64,000 nt of DNA from Durusdinium trenchii. Lineage: Eukaryota > Sar > Dinophyceae > Suessiales > Symbiodiniaceae. Shown here in pieces: positions 32,464-44,650 of the stretch. The position numbers and the translations under genes were made by a program. The number at the start of each line of letters is the position of its first letter. Within the stretch, counting starts at the first letter, position 1. The notes beneath the pieces are model-generated. The model worked only from the letters and a program-made list of their open reading frames with translations, did no database searches and had not been told where the DNA came from. The DNA lies in NCBI GenBank assembly GCA_963970005.1, contig CAXAMN010001403.1, forward strand, positions 416,640 to 480,639, written 5' to 3'.

Positions 32464-32880
32464 TTGGCTGACGACCGAAAAATGAAAAGACCACACTACC
32501 AGGCAGGGTCACATACATTGTCACATACATTGCCTTTCACAAATGGCCACGCTTGTTCACTGCAGCTGAGCATCTTCATCTCCGCACATGTCTGTATCAA
32601 AGACTTCGCCCGCCACATTGTTGAGTGCTGTCAGCTGTGTCAAGGGGACATTCGGGCAGTAGTCGTCGAGAGAAGTGCAAAGAGGGTGCGTACCATTCAA
32701 CAGCCTTAGGATTAATTGAGAACCTGATCAAAAGGTCAGAAATGGTCAAGTCTAGCATGGTCTAGCAACATTTTCTCTAAACACACACAAAGGACATACA
32801 CCAAAACTCCCTGGACTCTCCGCTGGAAGGTCTTGAAAGTGGGATACTCGCCCTTGATGGCTCTTGATTTCCAATCTTAG
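32464..32880. other. No gene recognised
   Basis: Short open frames on both strands without splice context. Confidence 0.3.
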
Positions 32881-32899
32881 CCTCCCAATCGGAGAGTCG

Positions 32900-32994
32900 C
32901 AGGTGCAGCTCATCTCTCTCATCCCATGCAGCTCATTGAGGGTGTCGTTCCTGGGAAAGTGAACGGGGTCAAAGCCCACGCGCATCGCAATGGC
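32900..32994 (-). CDS. Internal exon, unknown product
   Basis: After AGAG the minus strand reads CQAIAMRVGFDPVHFPRNDT then LNELHGMRE. Exon-like composition. No family recognised. Confidence 0.4.
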
Positions 32995-33408
32995 CTGGCA
33001 CTCTAGAGTCGGTCGCACGAGCTTCTACTTCCCTCCCAACAAAGAGATCGTGCGCTGTCTCCCGTGTTGGATTTCGTGCGGAAGAACCGTGATTTCATGG
33101 ACTCCTTGAGAAAAATTGTAGAACAGCTTAAAGCAAAACACATATCACATATCATACAAAAAGTATAAACAAAACAGGAAAACACGAACATGTAATGTTC
33201 AACTCTTTTGCTATCAACGCCAGGTGTTCTTGTATGTTGGAAGCTCCAACACAAGTTGAGAGGTTCCGTGCCATCACAAGGATCAAGAGCTGAAAGGCTC
33301 CTGTCATTGCAACAGCTTCCCACTGACTCTGCCAGTGGTACACATGCTACCAAAAGTTTAAGAACACATCAGGTGCGCCAATCCAATTCGTCGCTCCAAT
33401 CCAATTCA

Positions 33409-33555
33409 CTAAATCCATCGCCGCATCGCCTCATGTTGAGCTGCGTAGAAGCAACTGATGGACGACGCCTTGGTCTCGGCGCGGATCTCTGCGAAGACCG
33501 GCAGCCCGGCTGCGGGATGCGTCACGTAGGCCACGTCCAACCTGAGAGCGGTCGC
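33409..33555 (-). CDS. Terminal exon, unknown product
   Basis: From TTCCAG to a TAG, 49 codons including the stop: ATALRLDVAYVTHPAAGLPV then FAEIRAETKASSISCFYAAQ and HEAMRRWI. Starts in phase 0. A clear gene end on the minus strand; upstream exons not identified. Confidence 0.6.
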   Translation of the reverse strand, partial: ATALRLDVAYVTHPAAGLPVFAEIRAETKASSISCFYAAQHEAMRRWI

Positions 33556-34794
33556 CTGGAACGGAAAGGAACAGGAAAGACCTGGCTTCGGTCTGCATCA
33601 ACATGTTGGAAAGTTTGTTTAGTGACTTTAGTGTAAAAAAAGTTGGGACGGTACAGTACAGGTTCAGTCAGTGAGTTGTTTATATAGCGTCGGGTTGTTG
33701 GTTGAGCTCCAATGGTGGCAACTCGAACACGATTCAACCTATTCAGTAGGGAAGAAGTGCCTGACGTTGCATGGTTAACAATTATTATCAAAAAATGAGG
33801 CAGCATTTTTTTGGATTCACTTCCGTTTTCAGAAGTTGGATTCCCCCATCGTCCATCTGGCTGCGACAAAAGAACCCCGACTTTCCTACTAACTGGGCTG
33901 GGGCGGCTCGGCAGCCAACCAAAGAGATTCGATGGAAGCTCCATCGAGTGAGTGGCTTCACAGGGGAGAAAAAACGCCGTTACGCCCCTGCACTGCTGCA
34001 GGGCACACCCCGAAAGGAACCTCGGTTCGCGAAAAAACACCTTGGCTTAGTGGGAAAAGTCAGCGATGGATCTGCCTGCAAAGATTCAGAATGCTTGGTT
34101 TTATGCAACAACCTCTTGGGGGTTCTCCAATGTTCCCCGATGTCGCTGGCTCCCTGCAGCTGAAGAGGCTGCCTGCCACACACAGCCTCGAGGCATGAGA
34201 ACGTTCTCTCGAGCCGTGCGTTCGAGAGTTCGGCGTTCGGAAGAAGCTGGAGGTTCCAACAAGGCATTGGAAGTTCCATGTATTGGACGTAATGTTTGTT
34301 GGTGTTCAATTTGGTGTTTGGTGTATCCAAAGAATGCATTGATGTATCAGGAACTTCCAATGCATTGGTGTTGGGTGTGTTTTTGTATATTAGGCTCGCG
34401 ATGGCTCCAACAAGTCCTCAATAAACCAATCCAAATCGATCATGACATCGTGATGGCTGCTGGGCACCAAAGTATCCTGCAACTCCTGTACTCTAACAGT
34501 ATATACCCTACCACTGCGACAAAATGCAGTCCTTTCCTCACTTCTTGGTGTGCATATGCAAAGTGGAGCATGTATAACTCTTCAAAAATAGGCAAGCAAG
34601 TCATTTAGGGATACTTGGAGTCAGGGACGTGCTTGCAGGAATTGGGGCCGTGAGTAGGAACACAACTTTGTCAGAGAAAGTGTCGACTTGACAAACTCTT
34701 TGTCATCTCACCAGTAGTCATGCCATTCGTTAGACTGATGGAGTCCTCTCTGCCCTCACTATCCTCAGTTCAAACCTATAGCAACTGATTAAGG

Positions 34795-34937
34795 TCAACT
34801 AAGCCACCCCCGCAAGCTTTCAGCCAACATCGTTTGTTGATCTTTTGGAGGCAAAGGATCTGGGAAGGCCAGCCCTCTGCTGTTGTCCCAAACCAGAGAA
34901 GCACCAAAGAAGATCGCGTTCCAAATGCTTTCAGAAT
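34795..34937 (-). CDS. Terminal exon, unknown product
   Basis: From CTGCAG to a TGA, phase 1 start: SESIWNAIFFGASLVWDNSR then GLAFPDPLPPKDQQTMLAES and LRGWLS. Its IWNAIFFG core resembles the IWDAAILICLG of the terminal exon at 44487..44650, so the two may end related genes. It may be the last exon of the membrane-protein gene above 39.6 kb. Confidence 0.6.
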
Positions 34938-34965
34938 CTGCAGGTATTATTTTGATTAAAATCTA

Positions 34966-35552
34966 GACACGCAAGTCATTCTGAAGCACTCTAGAGTTAT
35001 GTCGGGCACGCCAGCCATAGATACAAGGAGCCAAAATAATTGTATAAAGCAAAAACAAAGCAAAAAAACAAAAACAAAAGGCAAAGCAAACAAAAAAGCA
35101 AAAAAATGTAGCTGTGCGCATTTGCCGGTTTTTTTTCACGTTTTTTTCGCTTTATTTTCGCATTTTTTCGTTTTTTTCCTAGGAGGGTACAGCAAAAACA
35201 TATTTGTCGCTTTTGTTTTACATTTTTTTCGCTTTATTTTCGTTTTTTTTTCTTTTTTTTTTGTTTTTTTTTTTTTTTATTTTATTTTTGTTTCGTTTCT
35301 TTTCGCTTTTTGTTTTGCTTTGTTTTTGTTTTTTGCTTTGTTTTTGCTTTGTTTTTTTGCATTTTCAGTTGCTTTTATTTTGTTTCTTTTCACGTTTTTT
35401 TCACAAACAACATTATTTGATGGTTGGCCATGTATGGCTGCCATCGCCCAACATAACTCTAGAAAATTCCATGTACGCGCTTGCGTCAGAACCAAACCTT
35501 CTGGATACAAACGCATACTGACCGAAGATTGCGGACACGCAAGTCATTCTGA
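34966..35552. repeat. A/T-homopolymer-rich block flanked by 19-bp direct repeats
   Basis: The 19-mer GACACGCAAGTCATTCTGA stands at 34966..34984 and 35534..35552. Between them are an A-rich and then a long T-rich tract (35040-35400, units like TTTTTTCGC). The 196-codon frame across it is an artefact of the composition. The flanks look like a target-site duplication around a retroposed sequence. Confidence 0.5.
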
Positions 35553-35721
35553 CAAGGTCGTTGTAGCTAGTCCTTCATCCAACAACTGACAGGAAACTAG
35601 TACCATAGTGGTTCTCATGTTCTCATCTACCCTATACCCGGTCCCCACACCCCTCACCACCTCCCCATCTCCCCACCACCCCCCAACACTCCGCACTCCG
35701 GCTCGCGGGGAACCCTGGGCC

Positions 35722-35793
35722 TCATAGGCGGTCTCCGCGAGTCCCACCAACGGCTGCAAGGTGGTCACCCATGCCTCGGTGACGCTTTCGCTC
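35722..35793 (-). CDS. Possible exon
   Basis: Minus strand ESVTEAWVTTLQPLVGLAET then AYEAQ, between AG and CAG|GG. Protein-like and GC-rich. Gene unknown. Confidence 0.35.
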   Translation of the reverse strand, partial: ERKRHRGMGDHLAAVGGTRGDRL

Positions 35794-36347
35794 CCGCTCC
35801 GGACCGGAGAAGACCGAGGGTTGGACCCCACACATCGACTCGAAGAAGAATGGAACCTGCGAGTGATGGACGACAAAGAACAGGTCAGGTGTATACTGCT
35901 TAAAATCTACTATATATCTATATACTGCACTTATATATTCTTGTAATAGATGTTCACTGGGCTGGACTGGTGCGCTGTTTTTGTCATGATCCTCATCCTC
36001 ATGTGCTTTTTATGACCTACTTTAATGGACGTCATGACGATCCATGTCAGGACTCTCCAATTGAGGGTCACCTATGGAGGATGGACTTACCATAGTAAGT
36101 CTTATTCAACGTCATCACCATGACCATGATCTGATTTCCTACTTCCCCAAACCCAATCGAAGAAAATACCGAACATGCACTTCAGTAGATAGAATGTATG
36201 GATCATCCCAGTATGACCATTTTCCCGCTGTCGCTGTTGAGATTTCCCAGTGGAATTCTATCATATGTACTGTTAATACTCAAGTCAAAACATGGTTATG
36301 TGGATGGCATGGCCCCGGATGAAGATTACAAACAGGTTGTTGTCCAC

Positions 36348-37458
36348 GGGCTTCGGGTAAATTGCGTCAGTAATCAGGGTTTTCTGCGACAGTACTTTGT
36401 TTCAGGGTTTTTTGCGACAGCTCTGGGGAAGGTGTTTCTTGCAACAGTTCCACGGGTGTTTTTTCACACGGTGAGCCCGGAACCGGTGTTTTTGTGGACG
36501 TCTGCACGGTGTTGTTTGCTACGGTGGTGTTTTTTGCGTCAGTGAGCGGTGTTTTTTGCGACAGTGGGCAGCCCACAAATCGTCGGAGCGTACGCGAGGT
36601 GTTTTTTGCGACGGCGGTGTTTTTTGCATCAGTGAGCGGTGTTTTTTGCAACAGTGGTCAGCCCACAACTCAGTGGCGCTGCGCCCTCCCCCCCGAGCCC
36701 CCCCCTCCCGCTCTTTTTTTTCTATACCGTTATGCGGACCGCTGCCGAGGATGCTGTGGCGGTTGTCATTTTGGTTGAAGCAGGCAGGCTGCAAAACTGA
36801 AGGACGTGCATGCTGCAGGATCATGTTGTGATGTTGCGTGCTGCTGCGCCCCCCCCCGCCCGCGCTTGGACCGCGGCTTCCAGGAAGCTATGGCGCAAGC
36901 AAGTCATGCGCATGGGCGCTTGTCGTTTGTTGTAAAGCAGGCAAGCAGACGCGCTGGAAAACTGCAAGACGTGAATGGTGAAGGCTTATGTTGAAGGCTT
37001 ATATGTTGGACTGCTGCTTGCTGCTGAAGCCTCCCGCCGGCAGGCTATGTCGCAGCACATTGGGCACGGCACCGCACTCTGTTGTCGCGCCGTAGACATC
37101 TTGGTTGTAGCAGGCATTGGAAAACTGCTAGATGTCCATGCTGAGAAGGAAGCTCGACTTGTGAGATGCGGTGAGCCTGCTTGCGGCTTCGGGGGAGAGG
37201 CGCTGTGCCCTCCCCAAAGCAGCGCTCGCATCAGCTCTTGCATACGGCGACGGAAAGAAGCTGTCGCAGAAAACACCGGTCAAACAAGCTGTCGCAGAAA
37301 ACACCGGTCAACCGTTGCAAAAAACACCGGGCAACCGTCGCAAAAAACACCGGGTGGCGGTCACTGACGCAAAAAACACCGGTCACAGCTTGGAAAAACA
37401 CCATACAACATAACTGTCTGGAAATACCCTGATTACTGTTGCAATTTACCCTAGTCCC
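36348..37458. mobile_element. Mutator-like non-autonomous DNA element
   Basis: 1,111 bases with a 9-bp direct repeat GTTGTCCAC on each side (36339..36347 and 37459..37467). Terminal inverted repeats of about 45 bases begin GGGCTTCGGGTAAATTGC on the left and, read inward on the right, GGGACTAGGGTAAATTGC. Next to each end lie several degenerate copies of GGTGTTTTTTGCGACAG, pointing inward on the left (36380-36660) and as reverse complements on the right (37260-37400). The core (36760-37250) is GC-rich and holds a unit of about 160 bases three times. No transposase frame. A 9-bp duplication and long inverted ends fit the MULE superfamily. Confidence 0.75.
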
Positions 37459-37744
37459 GTTGTCCACTTTCATGATTGAGTGTAGGTTGGCGGTGTACTC
37501 AAGCATGATGTAAATTCTGGTGGTTACTGGATGCCGGCGCCAAGTTGGCTGGCCGCCTTCCGCATGCGGGACATCACAACAGTATAAAGCTTTGGAATAG
37601 CCATCATGGGCAGCCTCCGACCCTGCGCATTGCTGATGGCTTTGGCCAGCAGCATGATCTAAGGGGTAGCATACCTAGTTGGTTGGACCAGTTTGGAGCT
37701 GCCGAACCTGGGATGCCATCTGCATTGACGTGTTTTGTTGGATG

Positions 37745-37985
37745 AATTCAGCCTGAGATGATCGCGAATGTGCTTCTCCACCACAAGAAGCCTGAAGCAC
37801 CTCAAAAAGGCTGTAAGAAAACAAGAACACCAAACATGTCCTTGTGGACCTTGGAAATCCCTTGGCCCGGATGCGCAGGATCCTAAACCTCTCAAGAACT
37901 CCCCGTTCTGGAATTGACCCGAATTCACCTCTCGGCGAACGGACGAGAGATGTGAACACACACCTCCGAAATCCACGCGAGTCAA
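37745..37985 (-). CDS. Two possible exons
   Basis: 37950-37870 reads GEFGSIPERGVLERFRILRI then RAKG. 37820-37755 reads VLQASCGGEAHSRSSQ before a GC donor. Both are minus strand. They lie between the membrane-protein exons and the terminal exon at 34.9 kb and may belong to that gene. Confidence 0.35.
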
Positions 37986-38229
37986 GGGACAATAATGAGG
38001 ATGACCATCAAATAGAACATCCGTCCACACATCAAAAGTTGGGACTTGCTCCCCTCCTGCAAGATCTCGGTTTCTTTCGGAGGGCCAGGACGGCCCCCCA
38101 ACGTACAAGCCACATAAGGAGGGGCCACCTACAGGCGATTTCCATGGCTGTCTCCAGGGCTGTTTCAGGAAGGCCACCCAATCAGCAAGCCCATCACTTC
38201 CCCTCCCGTGATCACATATCAGGTTCCTA

Positions 38230-39180
38230 TCATTAACCATAGGAATACACATTATCATCTTGTATCCATTTGTTAAAACCAGCCTGCTGTTTGGAATACA
38301 CATGATCAAACGGTGGCTCCCAAACGGATGGGTCTTTGTCGGCGTCCGCTCCCGATGTGTCATGCAAACTGGACGTGGTGCCTGGCCATGCCCCAAGAGG
38401 AACACCATATAGGTGGACATGGGCTAATCAGCAGCTGGAGGATTCATGTCCACCAACCACATGATATACATGATTGCTACATGATTCATGATTAAACATT
38501 GATCTACATATGTATGTCTGTATATTATACGTATATACTATTATGTATATAATTCTATATAATTCTATCAATGTATTTAAATATGATAAACACAGTATAT
38601 GCCCCGCATTCGAGTCAGCAACTCCACATCTTCCCACGCCTCCGCCAAACACCCCACCCTTCGCTCCTCGGGCGTCCCTTCACCAGCACTCTCGGGGGTG
38701 ATGAAGCTGAGACACACAGACTTCTGCTTCCTGACAGGTCCAGTCATTCAAAGCTGTGACTTCCTGACAGATCCATTCTCGGGTTTCTTTTTTTTTGTTT
38801 TGGTTCTGTGTCACAGCGCGTTCTTTGGAACGCCGTACACAAAAAAGCCTGGTTGAGGAGATTCTTGATTCACCGCGGTGAGGATTGGATATGTTTGGAT
38901 GCAAATGTCCTGTCTCTGGTTTAGAGAAGGATGTGCAGTCAGGAGCTTCTCCTTGTGCCACTAGAGTTTATAGGAGCAAGTGACATAACTCTTGAACAAA
39001 AATTCTCCAATGTCTCTAGTGGCTGTGTCCCACAGCCCCCCGACAAACACCATGCTGTGCTTGCTTTTGACCATCAGCGCTGCTTCTTGGAACTGTTCTA
39101 ATTAATTAATGCTATTTAATGTTGAAGGACTCCCAACAACCCATCAAATTTAGTGGATGTTTTGTCAACACTCATCGGTA
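38230..39180. other. No gene recognised
   Basis: AT-rich, intron-like, with a TATA-rich tract near 38505-38590. Confidence 0.35.
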
Positions 39181-39379
39181 TGAATCAGGCTTTATATGCA
39201 TTATGGATCTTGTAAGCCAAAATATGACATCCAAGCCACACCAAAACCCAATTGCGAGCCATGCCTGCTTCCCGTCCCACTTTGGTGACCAAGTTTGGAC
39301 ATCCAAGCATCAAATAGCGAATGCGTGTCTTTTGCACCTCCAAAGGCGGCGAAGGATGTCCAAAGGAGTGAAATGGCGG

Positions 39380-42115
39380 CCCGGTCTGCATCACCGGAAA
39401 CCATGCTTTCCATGGGTGTCAAGTGAGATGAGGCAGGAATTGGTGCCAGGGCCTCACCTGCCCAAGCAAATGACTCCGGTGTCCAGGAAGGAATGAGCAA
39501 TGCTCACCCTTCGGCCCCTGCAACTGGTTATGGTATATATATGCTGCAGGGCTTCCAGCCACTTCCGTATGCCATGCGTATCCATGCGTCCCCCCGTCCC
39601 ATGTGCCACCAACTTCCCTGCGCCATGCCAAGGCACCAACTGCTGCAGCTTCCGTGAGACTAAGGACTCGAAGACCAACTCATCCACACAATGTACGATC
39701 TCCTGGGGAAGCCCGTGAGCCGAGCTGAGCTACGTCAGGAGACTGACTCTTCAGACAGGGAAAACACGCTGTTTTTGGGAGGCGGAAGAGGAATAACCAG
39801 CAGAAAAAAAGTAAAACATTGCAGTACATATGCAATTCCATCATTGGCAATTCCAAGTCTCCAAAGCGCAGCAGTTCAAAATCAACTCGCTCACCTCATG
39901 GTTCAGGGACACAGAATGATGCACAATTGAAGAACCGAAAACTCTTGGGGGAGTCCCTTTCATACATGTGCTGATGTGAAGCAATGAAATGAATGGGGGT
40001 TGGATGGTTGGACGCATCTTCTGGGCACGTGGTCGACACCATCAAGGGATTCTAGGGAGCATGTGCATACATCAAATTACGCTGGTAGCATTTTTTGTCA
40101 AAGATAACCAAACTCAAACAAACAGCTATTTACCATATTTCACCCTTGCTTGTCCTTGCCGGTGTCTTCAAAACAAACAACGAAAAATACACCACTCAAC
40201 ACCATTCTTGGCTCTCCTTCTGGTGCTGAAGGAGGGTGCCTATGGGATGGTCAAACCCAACCCTTGGGCATCGAGCAAACCAACGAATTTCACACACATG
40301 GCTTGAAAACAGCAGTGTGAGGGTCAACCGACAAAGATCGGGTAGGTTGAGCACTTGGAAGAGAGAAGGGTGGAAACAACAGAAAATGAGAAAAGCTCGT
40401 CTCACCAGTCTCCTTAATTATGGGTTTGTCTGAGGGAATGCTGTCCGAAAACATGGAAGCAAACCCCTACTGACCATAGCAAACCCACACTTTCTATTCA
40501 GGCTTGGTGGGTATATCAAGCCAACAAGTGAAACGAGAACAAAAATGGCCACAACAGGATCCGAGTGACGATAGCCGTGTCTGCAAGGAAGGTTGTGCCC
40601 ACGACCAAAGCAGTGAGGCTGATCAAAAGCCGAGGGATGAAAACGCCAAGCGTAACGAAGATCTTCTGTCGATTGGACATCCGCCTCGGCAATGTGGTGA
40701 ATGATAAGATTCCCGTCACGGTGAAGTACAAACCCATTCGATATCATTCAATGATTGCATGAACCAAGCAGAATATACCAGCAAATCAGTACACTGAGAA
40801 AGCCAGGTCGATCTATTTAACATATGAAGCGAACCCAAAGGTCGCATCCACACGACCGACCGCAAAAACGACAGCTCAACCCCGCAGCGTACGTGCGACT
40901 TCGTGCGGCAACGCCGCTGTGGCCGCTAGGCTACGACCTTTCTGGCGCCATGTCGTGCGAGTGTTCTACTTGGCGCCAGTCTGTAGGTGTCCCTTTGAGG
41001 ATCTGAAGAATCCACTATCGAGGTGCATTCAAAGCATCCACTGTTGTGGGTTTGCACCAGATTCCCGCACCACAGTGTTAAAAGCTTTTTGTCACTGAAA
41101 TCGAAGGATACAGTAAAAGCAAATACGTTCTTTCAGGGAACGGTTGCTTCCCGGACGATGACTTCAGTGCCTTTCTGCTAATGATTGTCCCTAGCTTCTC
41201 AAGCGCTAATTTCTCAAGCGATTTCTCAAGCGCTAACTCGCTGACCCGCTGATTTCTCAAGCGCTGACGCAAACTTAACTTCTTGCACCCGGGCTGCGGG
41301 ATGGTGTAGCCATCATCACTTGCGATGATCTGCCCCGAGCAGTCCTCGCTACTCACCTCCAGCTAAAAGTTGATCTTGACACAACATCTCCCAGGTTCTT
41401 ACTCCACGACTTTAGCACAGCTTGCAAAATCCCACTCCATGCTGCTCATTCAAACGTCTGGTGCAAAATAAGGATTTTTGATGATTCTGGGTCCGATTCG
41501 GCAGTTTTTGGACCAAAATGCCGGGTGCCTTCCTAGTCGATGGAATCGATTGCCACTAGGATTCCTACAGATTCCTCAAGCCACTGTGCCAGGGGAGCGG
41601 TTTTCAGACCGTGGACCCCCCCGTTGGCCTGGTTGAGGCTTGGGAGCATCAGCAAAGCTCCCAGCTGATCCAAAGTGGCACGGATCTCTTTGGCCATGGT
41701 CAAACTCCAAATGCCAACTGCCACCAAACAAATGAATTGTCCTGCCGTCTGCGTGCCGGAGAACACGTGCTTTCCATTTTTTTTTCTGGTTCTTTGTCGT
41801 GCGCTCGTGCCGAAAACATGTGCCGGAGGGAGAGGGGGCGTGAGGCTCGTGCTGGATTCACCAGTTTGGGCTGAGCTGGTGTGGAAGAAGTTCAAGTACT
41901 TCGTGCTTTTGAGCATGTATTTACGGTCAACGAGGTGTGAATCAGATTGAAACATCTCGACTTGGACCACCCAACAAATAGTCGATGAAACTGTTTCCAC
42001 TGATATAGTTTGTCATTGAATTGGATGTTCATCCGCCAGGAGAAAACGCCCCCACACAGAGACAGCACGGCAAAGACCGCTCGTCCTGGGATGCCGAATC
42101 CACCGATCTGTAGAT
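39380..42115 (-). CDS. Multi-pass membrane protein, dinoflagellate family (partial)
   Basis: Minus-strand exons in order: about 42105-41990 (GRAVFAVLSLCGGVFSWRMN); 41769..41629 (TAGQFICLVAVGIWSLTMAK, 47 codons, GC donor); 40684..40576 (RQKIFVTLGVFIPRLLISLT then ALVVGTTFLADT, GC donor); 39894..39862 (VSELILNCCAL, followed by GA, a non-standard donor); 39702..39624 (EIVHCVDELVFESLVSRKLQ then QLVPWH, GC donor); and about 39405-39355 (DRAAISLLWTSFAAFG, GT donor). The last four join in phase. The order hydrophobic helix - GTxFL-x-T - LILNxxALE - DELVFE is one I recall from predicted multi-pass proteins that are numerous in symbiotic dinoflagellates; their function is unknown. The start and the last exons are not fixed. 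Confidence 0.65.
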
Positions 42116-42249
42116 AGACTTTGGTGCTGGTGAAGGTTGAGGTCAAACGATTGTGCCAGTTCTGGTTGCAAACCTGGGGCCATCACCGGACTGGATGGTA
42201 GATGGCAGAATTGCTGAGGCATAGAAGCTGATCAGGAAACATTGGGTAT

Positions 42250-42780
42250 AAATGGCTCCGATGCCAGGTGCCTACTTGTGGGCGCCGTCGCAGTCAAATA
42301 TCGACTCTGAACTGCACCACTTGAGTCAACACCCATTGGTCATTGATTGCGAGACTGGCAAAACCCTAAGTTAGTTGATCAGGACCCAAATCAAGTGAAG
42401 CAAAGTGTTTCAACCATCTTCTACAGCACCAGTAGGGTTAAGGGTCCACATCATCTCTTACCATTGACAATGCAAGGCTTGTGGCACTCCTAAAGTCTAC
42501 AGTACAGTTTTCAACTTTCCTTGACCTCTGCGATGATTGGGGGAGTCGAAGGGATGTATGATGTGCTGATGTACTTATTTGGACAAATCAAAGAAGAAAC
42601 AAACCAGCACAACGATTTGAAAGACTAAACTTCTCGAACTCCACCAGCGTCTCTTCATGCAAGTTACAGGTCCACTCAAAGGGGTATCCCAAGGGCGGGC
42701 CTCTGGGGCGTAGCTACGGGGCTCCGCTTCTTTCGAGAGGTAAAGAAAACCACGATGGACAATGATTCAGGGCTCAAACA
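42250..42780. other. No gene recognised
   Basis: Intergenic or intronic between a gene end (42786) and the next exons. Nothing distinctive. Confidence 0.35.
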
Positions 42781-42785
42781 CCAGG

Positions 42786-43011
42786 TCAAGCCCTCTCCGG
42801 ACGACCTGCCCAAGACCGGACGACAACGCCGCACTCGCGCGCGCGCGTCTCAGCCGAGAAAACCCGCTCGATGCGTGAGCTCATGCTCGTACGGTCCATG
42901 AGCTCATAGCTGTGCCCCTCGAACAGGCGCCTCGGATGCAGGGGGAGTTCGGTACTACAACCCCACGACGAGAGCATCTCAAGGTCTAATGCGTCGATCC
43001 GGCCTAAAGGC
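42786..43011 (-). CDS. Terminal exon, unknown product
   Basis: From a doubled acceptor (CTTTAGGCCTTTAG) to a TGA: GRIDALDLEMLSSWGCSTEL then PLHPRRLFEGHSYELMDRTS, MSSRIERVFSAETRARECGV and VVRSWAGRPERA. About 73 codons, well-formed composition. The two candidate acceptors, eight bases apart, give different phases. No family recognised. Confidence 0.6.
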
Positions 43012-43429
43012 CTAAAGATAGGAAGGTCTTTGTATGCCAAAAGTAGATGGTACAAAACACCTACCACTTGGAGCAGTGTCCAAGTATGTGGCACTCACAC
43101 CTCTTGTCAGGCACAGTGATTTAGAAAACACGTCTTGAGTTTTGTGCATCTTCTCTGTTCCTCCTGTTGCCAGAAGTGTCTTGGAGGCCAATTTGAGACA
43201 ATGCCAGACGATTACAGCAACTCACCCGAACTCACCCATACACCGTATACCTGCTGGAAAATGTGCTCATGCTCCAACTGGTTTCAAGCAAAAGTGGTAG
43301 CGATGTTAAGAACATGGTGCCCGGGACAATCAAATGGAGTCCCGACCAAGGAAGCTTGCTCGCAGCAGGGCAAGCTTCGTCTTGCGAGGCTAAACATCTG
43401 TGTCATCTGTGGGTCAAATCTTGGGGAGG

Positions 43430-43506
43430 TCTAACGCCCTAGACTCCAAACCCCCAAAAAAACACAAGTAAAAAAACACATAGGTAATAAACTCTAGGGC
43501 GTTAGA
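43430..43506. repeat. Foldback repeat with 14-base perfect arms
   Basis: TCTAACGCCCTAGA (43430..43443) and its complement (43493..43506). Each arm is followed by the same CTCCAAAC. A-rich loop. Confidence 0.55.
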
Positions 43507-43589
43507 CTCCAAACGTCATAAAACCACATAACAGTTTAAACTGTCATGATGTCCCTCGGAGCCACAACGTTGGATGTCCCTCGGAGCCT

Positions 43590-43665
43590 CGGGGATTTCT
43601 GGCCACATGGCGAGCCTGTGTGGCCTCGCCGTTTTCGCAACCAAAACAGTCCCTAACCGGGGCCT
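43590..43665 (-). CDS. Possible exon with CxxC
   Basis: After CTGCAG the minus strand reads APVRDCFGCENGEATQARHV. Short. A second frame is also open. Confidence 0.3.
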
Positions 43666-44486
43666 GCAGAAAACCGTCGCGCACACAGCTCTGCAAAAGA
43701 ACAGCCGCAGAATCACTTCACATGTTGCAGGGCGTAGTGTTAACATGTCTTGACGACTGCAGGCCACCACAAGCTTTCTCGTGCAGTATATAATCCTCAG
43801 AAGATAGGTTGACCCCCGGCTTCATGCCCCCAAACCAGACCATGCCTGGTATCTGTTGGGAACGTCCCCGGGTAGTCGCGGTGTCAGTAGGGGTGCCAAC
43901 TACCACCCATCCATTTGCAAGCAATCCCAAGAGTTTGGAGCCTTGCGCCTCAACACTAAAACATCAACCGACCCCAAGACGGGCCCAAAACCGGTGGGAG
44001 ACGCGTACTACCGCGTCCGAGGCGCTGGTACTTCATGGAGGAAATGGTGTCCCCCTTGTAGGGATCACCATTCATGGTGGTGGCGATTGCAAACAAAAAG
44101 ACCACCTGCATGACAATGTTGCAGCAAAACATCATCATGATCATCACCTGCGGTCAGCTTGCAGTTTGGTTAGGCAGAGCTTACCAGCAAAAACAATAGA
44201 TATGAAAGAAATATATATATAAATATAAATAACAGTATAAAGAACCAACCAAAAACCGTTGATGGTGTCATCTTTACAGCTCAACTGTCCATATATCCTT
44301 CAGCACTTGTTACTTTGTGTGAGTTGGGCATAATTTTAGCAAAATCAGTACAGCAGCATAATCATGAAGGCAATCTGCTCAGCAGGACAGAAGAGAATCT
44401 TGCATGACCACCCTGAAGATTAAAATGATTTGGGAGGATCCAGATTATATACAAAAACAACCTTCGGCAAAAAATGGCACCAGCCC

Positions 44487-44650
44487 TTATTCGCAAAGAT
44501 AGTATTCGAAGTCCAAGGTGTTCTTCTTCGACTTCCGTGGGGTTTCTCCGCTAGTGCTGCTTTGCTCTCGGGCCTTGTCAGACAGCCGCACATCCCAGCC
44601 AGGTGCTGAGGAGGAGCCAAGGCAAATCAGGATAGCAGCGTCCCAAATGC
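44487..44650 (-). CDS. Terminal exon, unknown product
   Basis: From CAAG to a TAA, phase 1 start, 54 codons with the stop: IWDAAILICLGSSSAPGWDV then RLSDKAREQSSTSGETPRKS and KKNTLDFEYYLCE. A hydrophobic start and a charged tail. Compare the terminal exon at 34.9 kb. Exons upstream at 45.4-47.5 kb probably belong to the same gene. Confidence 0.6.

Noticed and set aside
34999-35589. 196-codon plus-strand frame rich in Phe, Leu and Lys
   Set aside because: It is produced by A- and T-homopolymer sequence; no domain, no start context.
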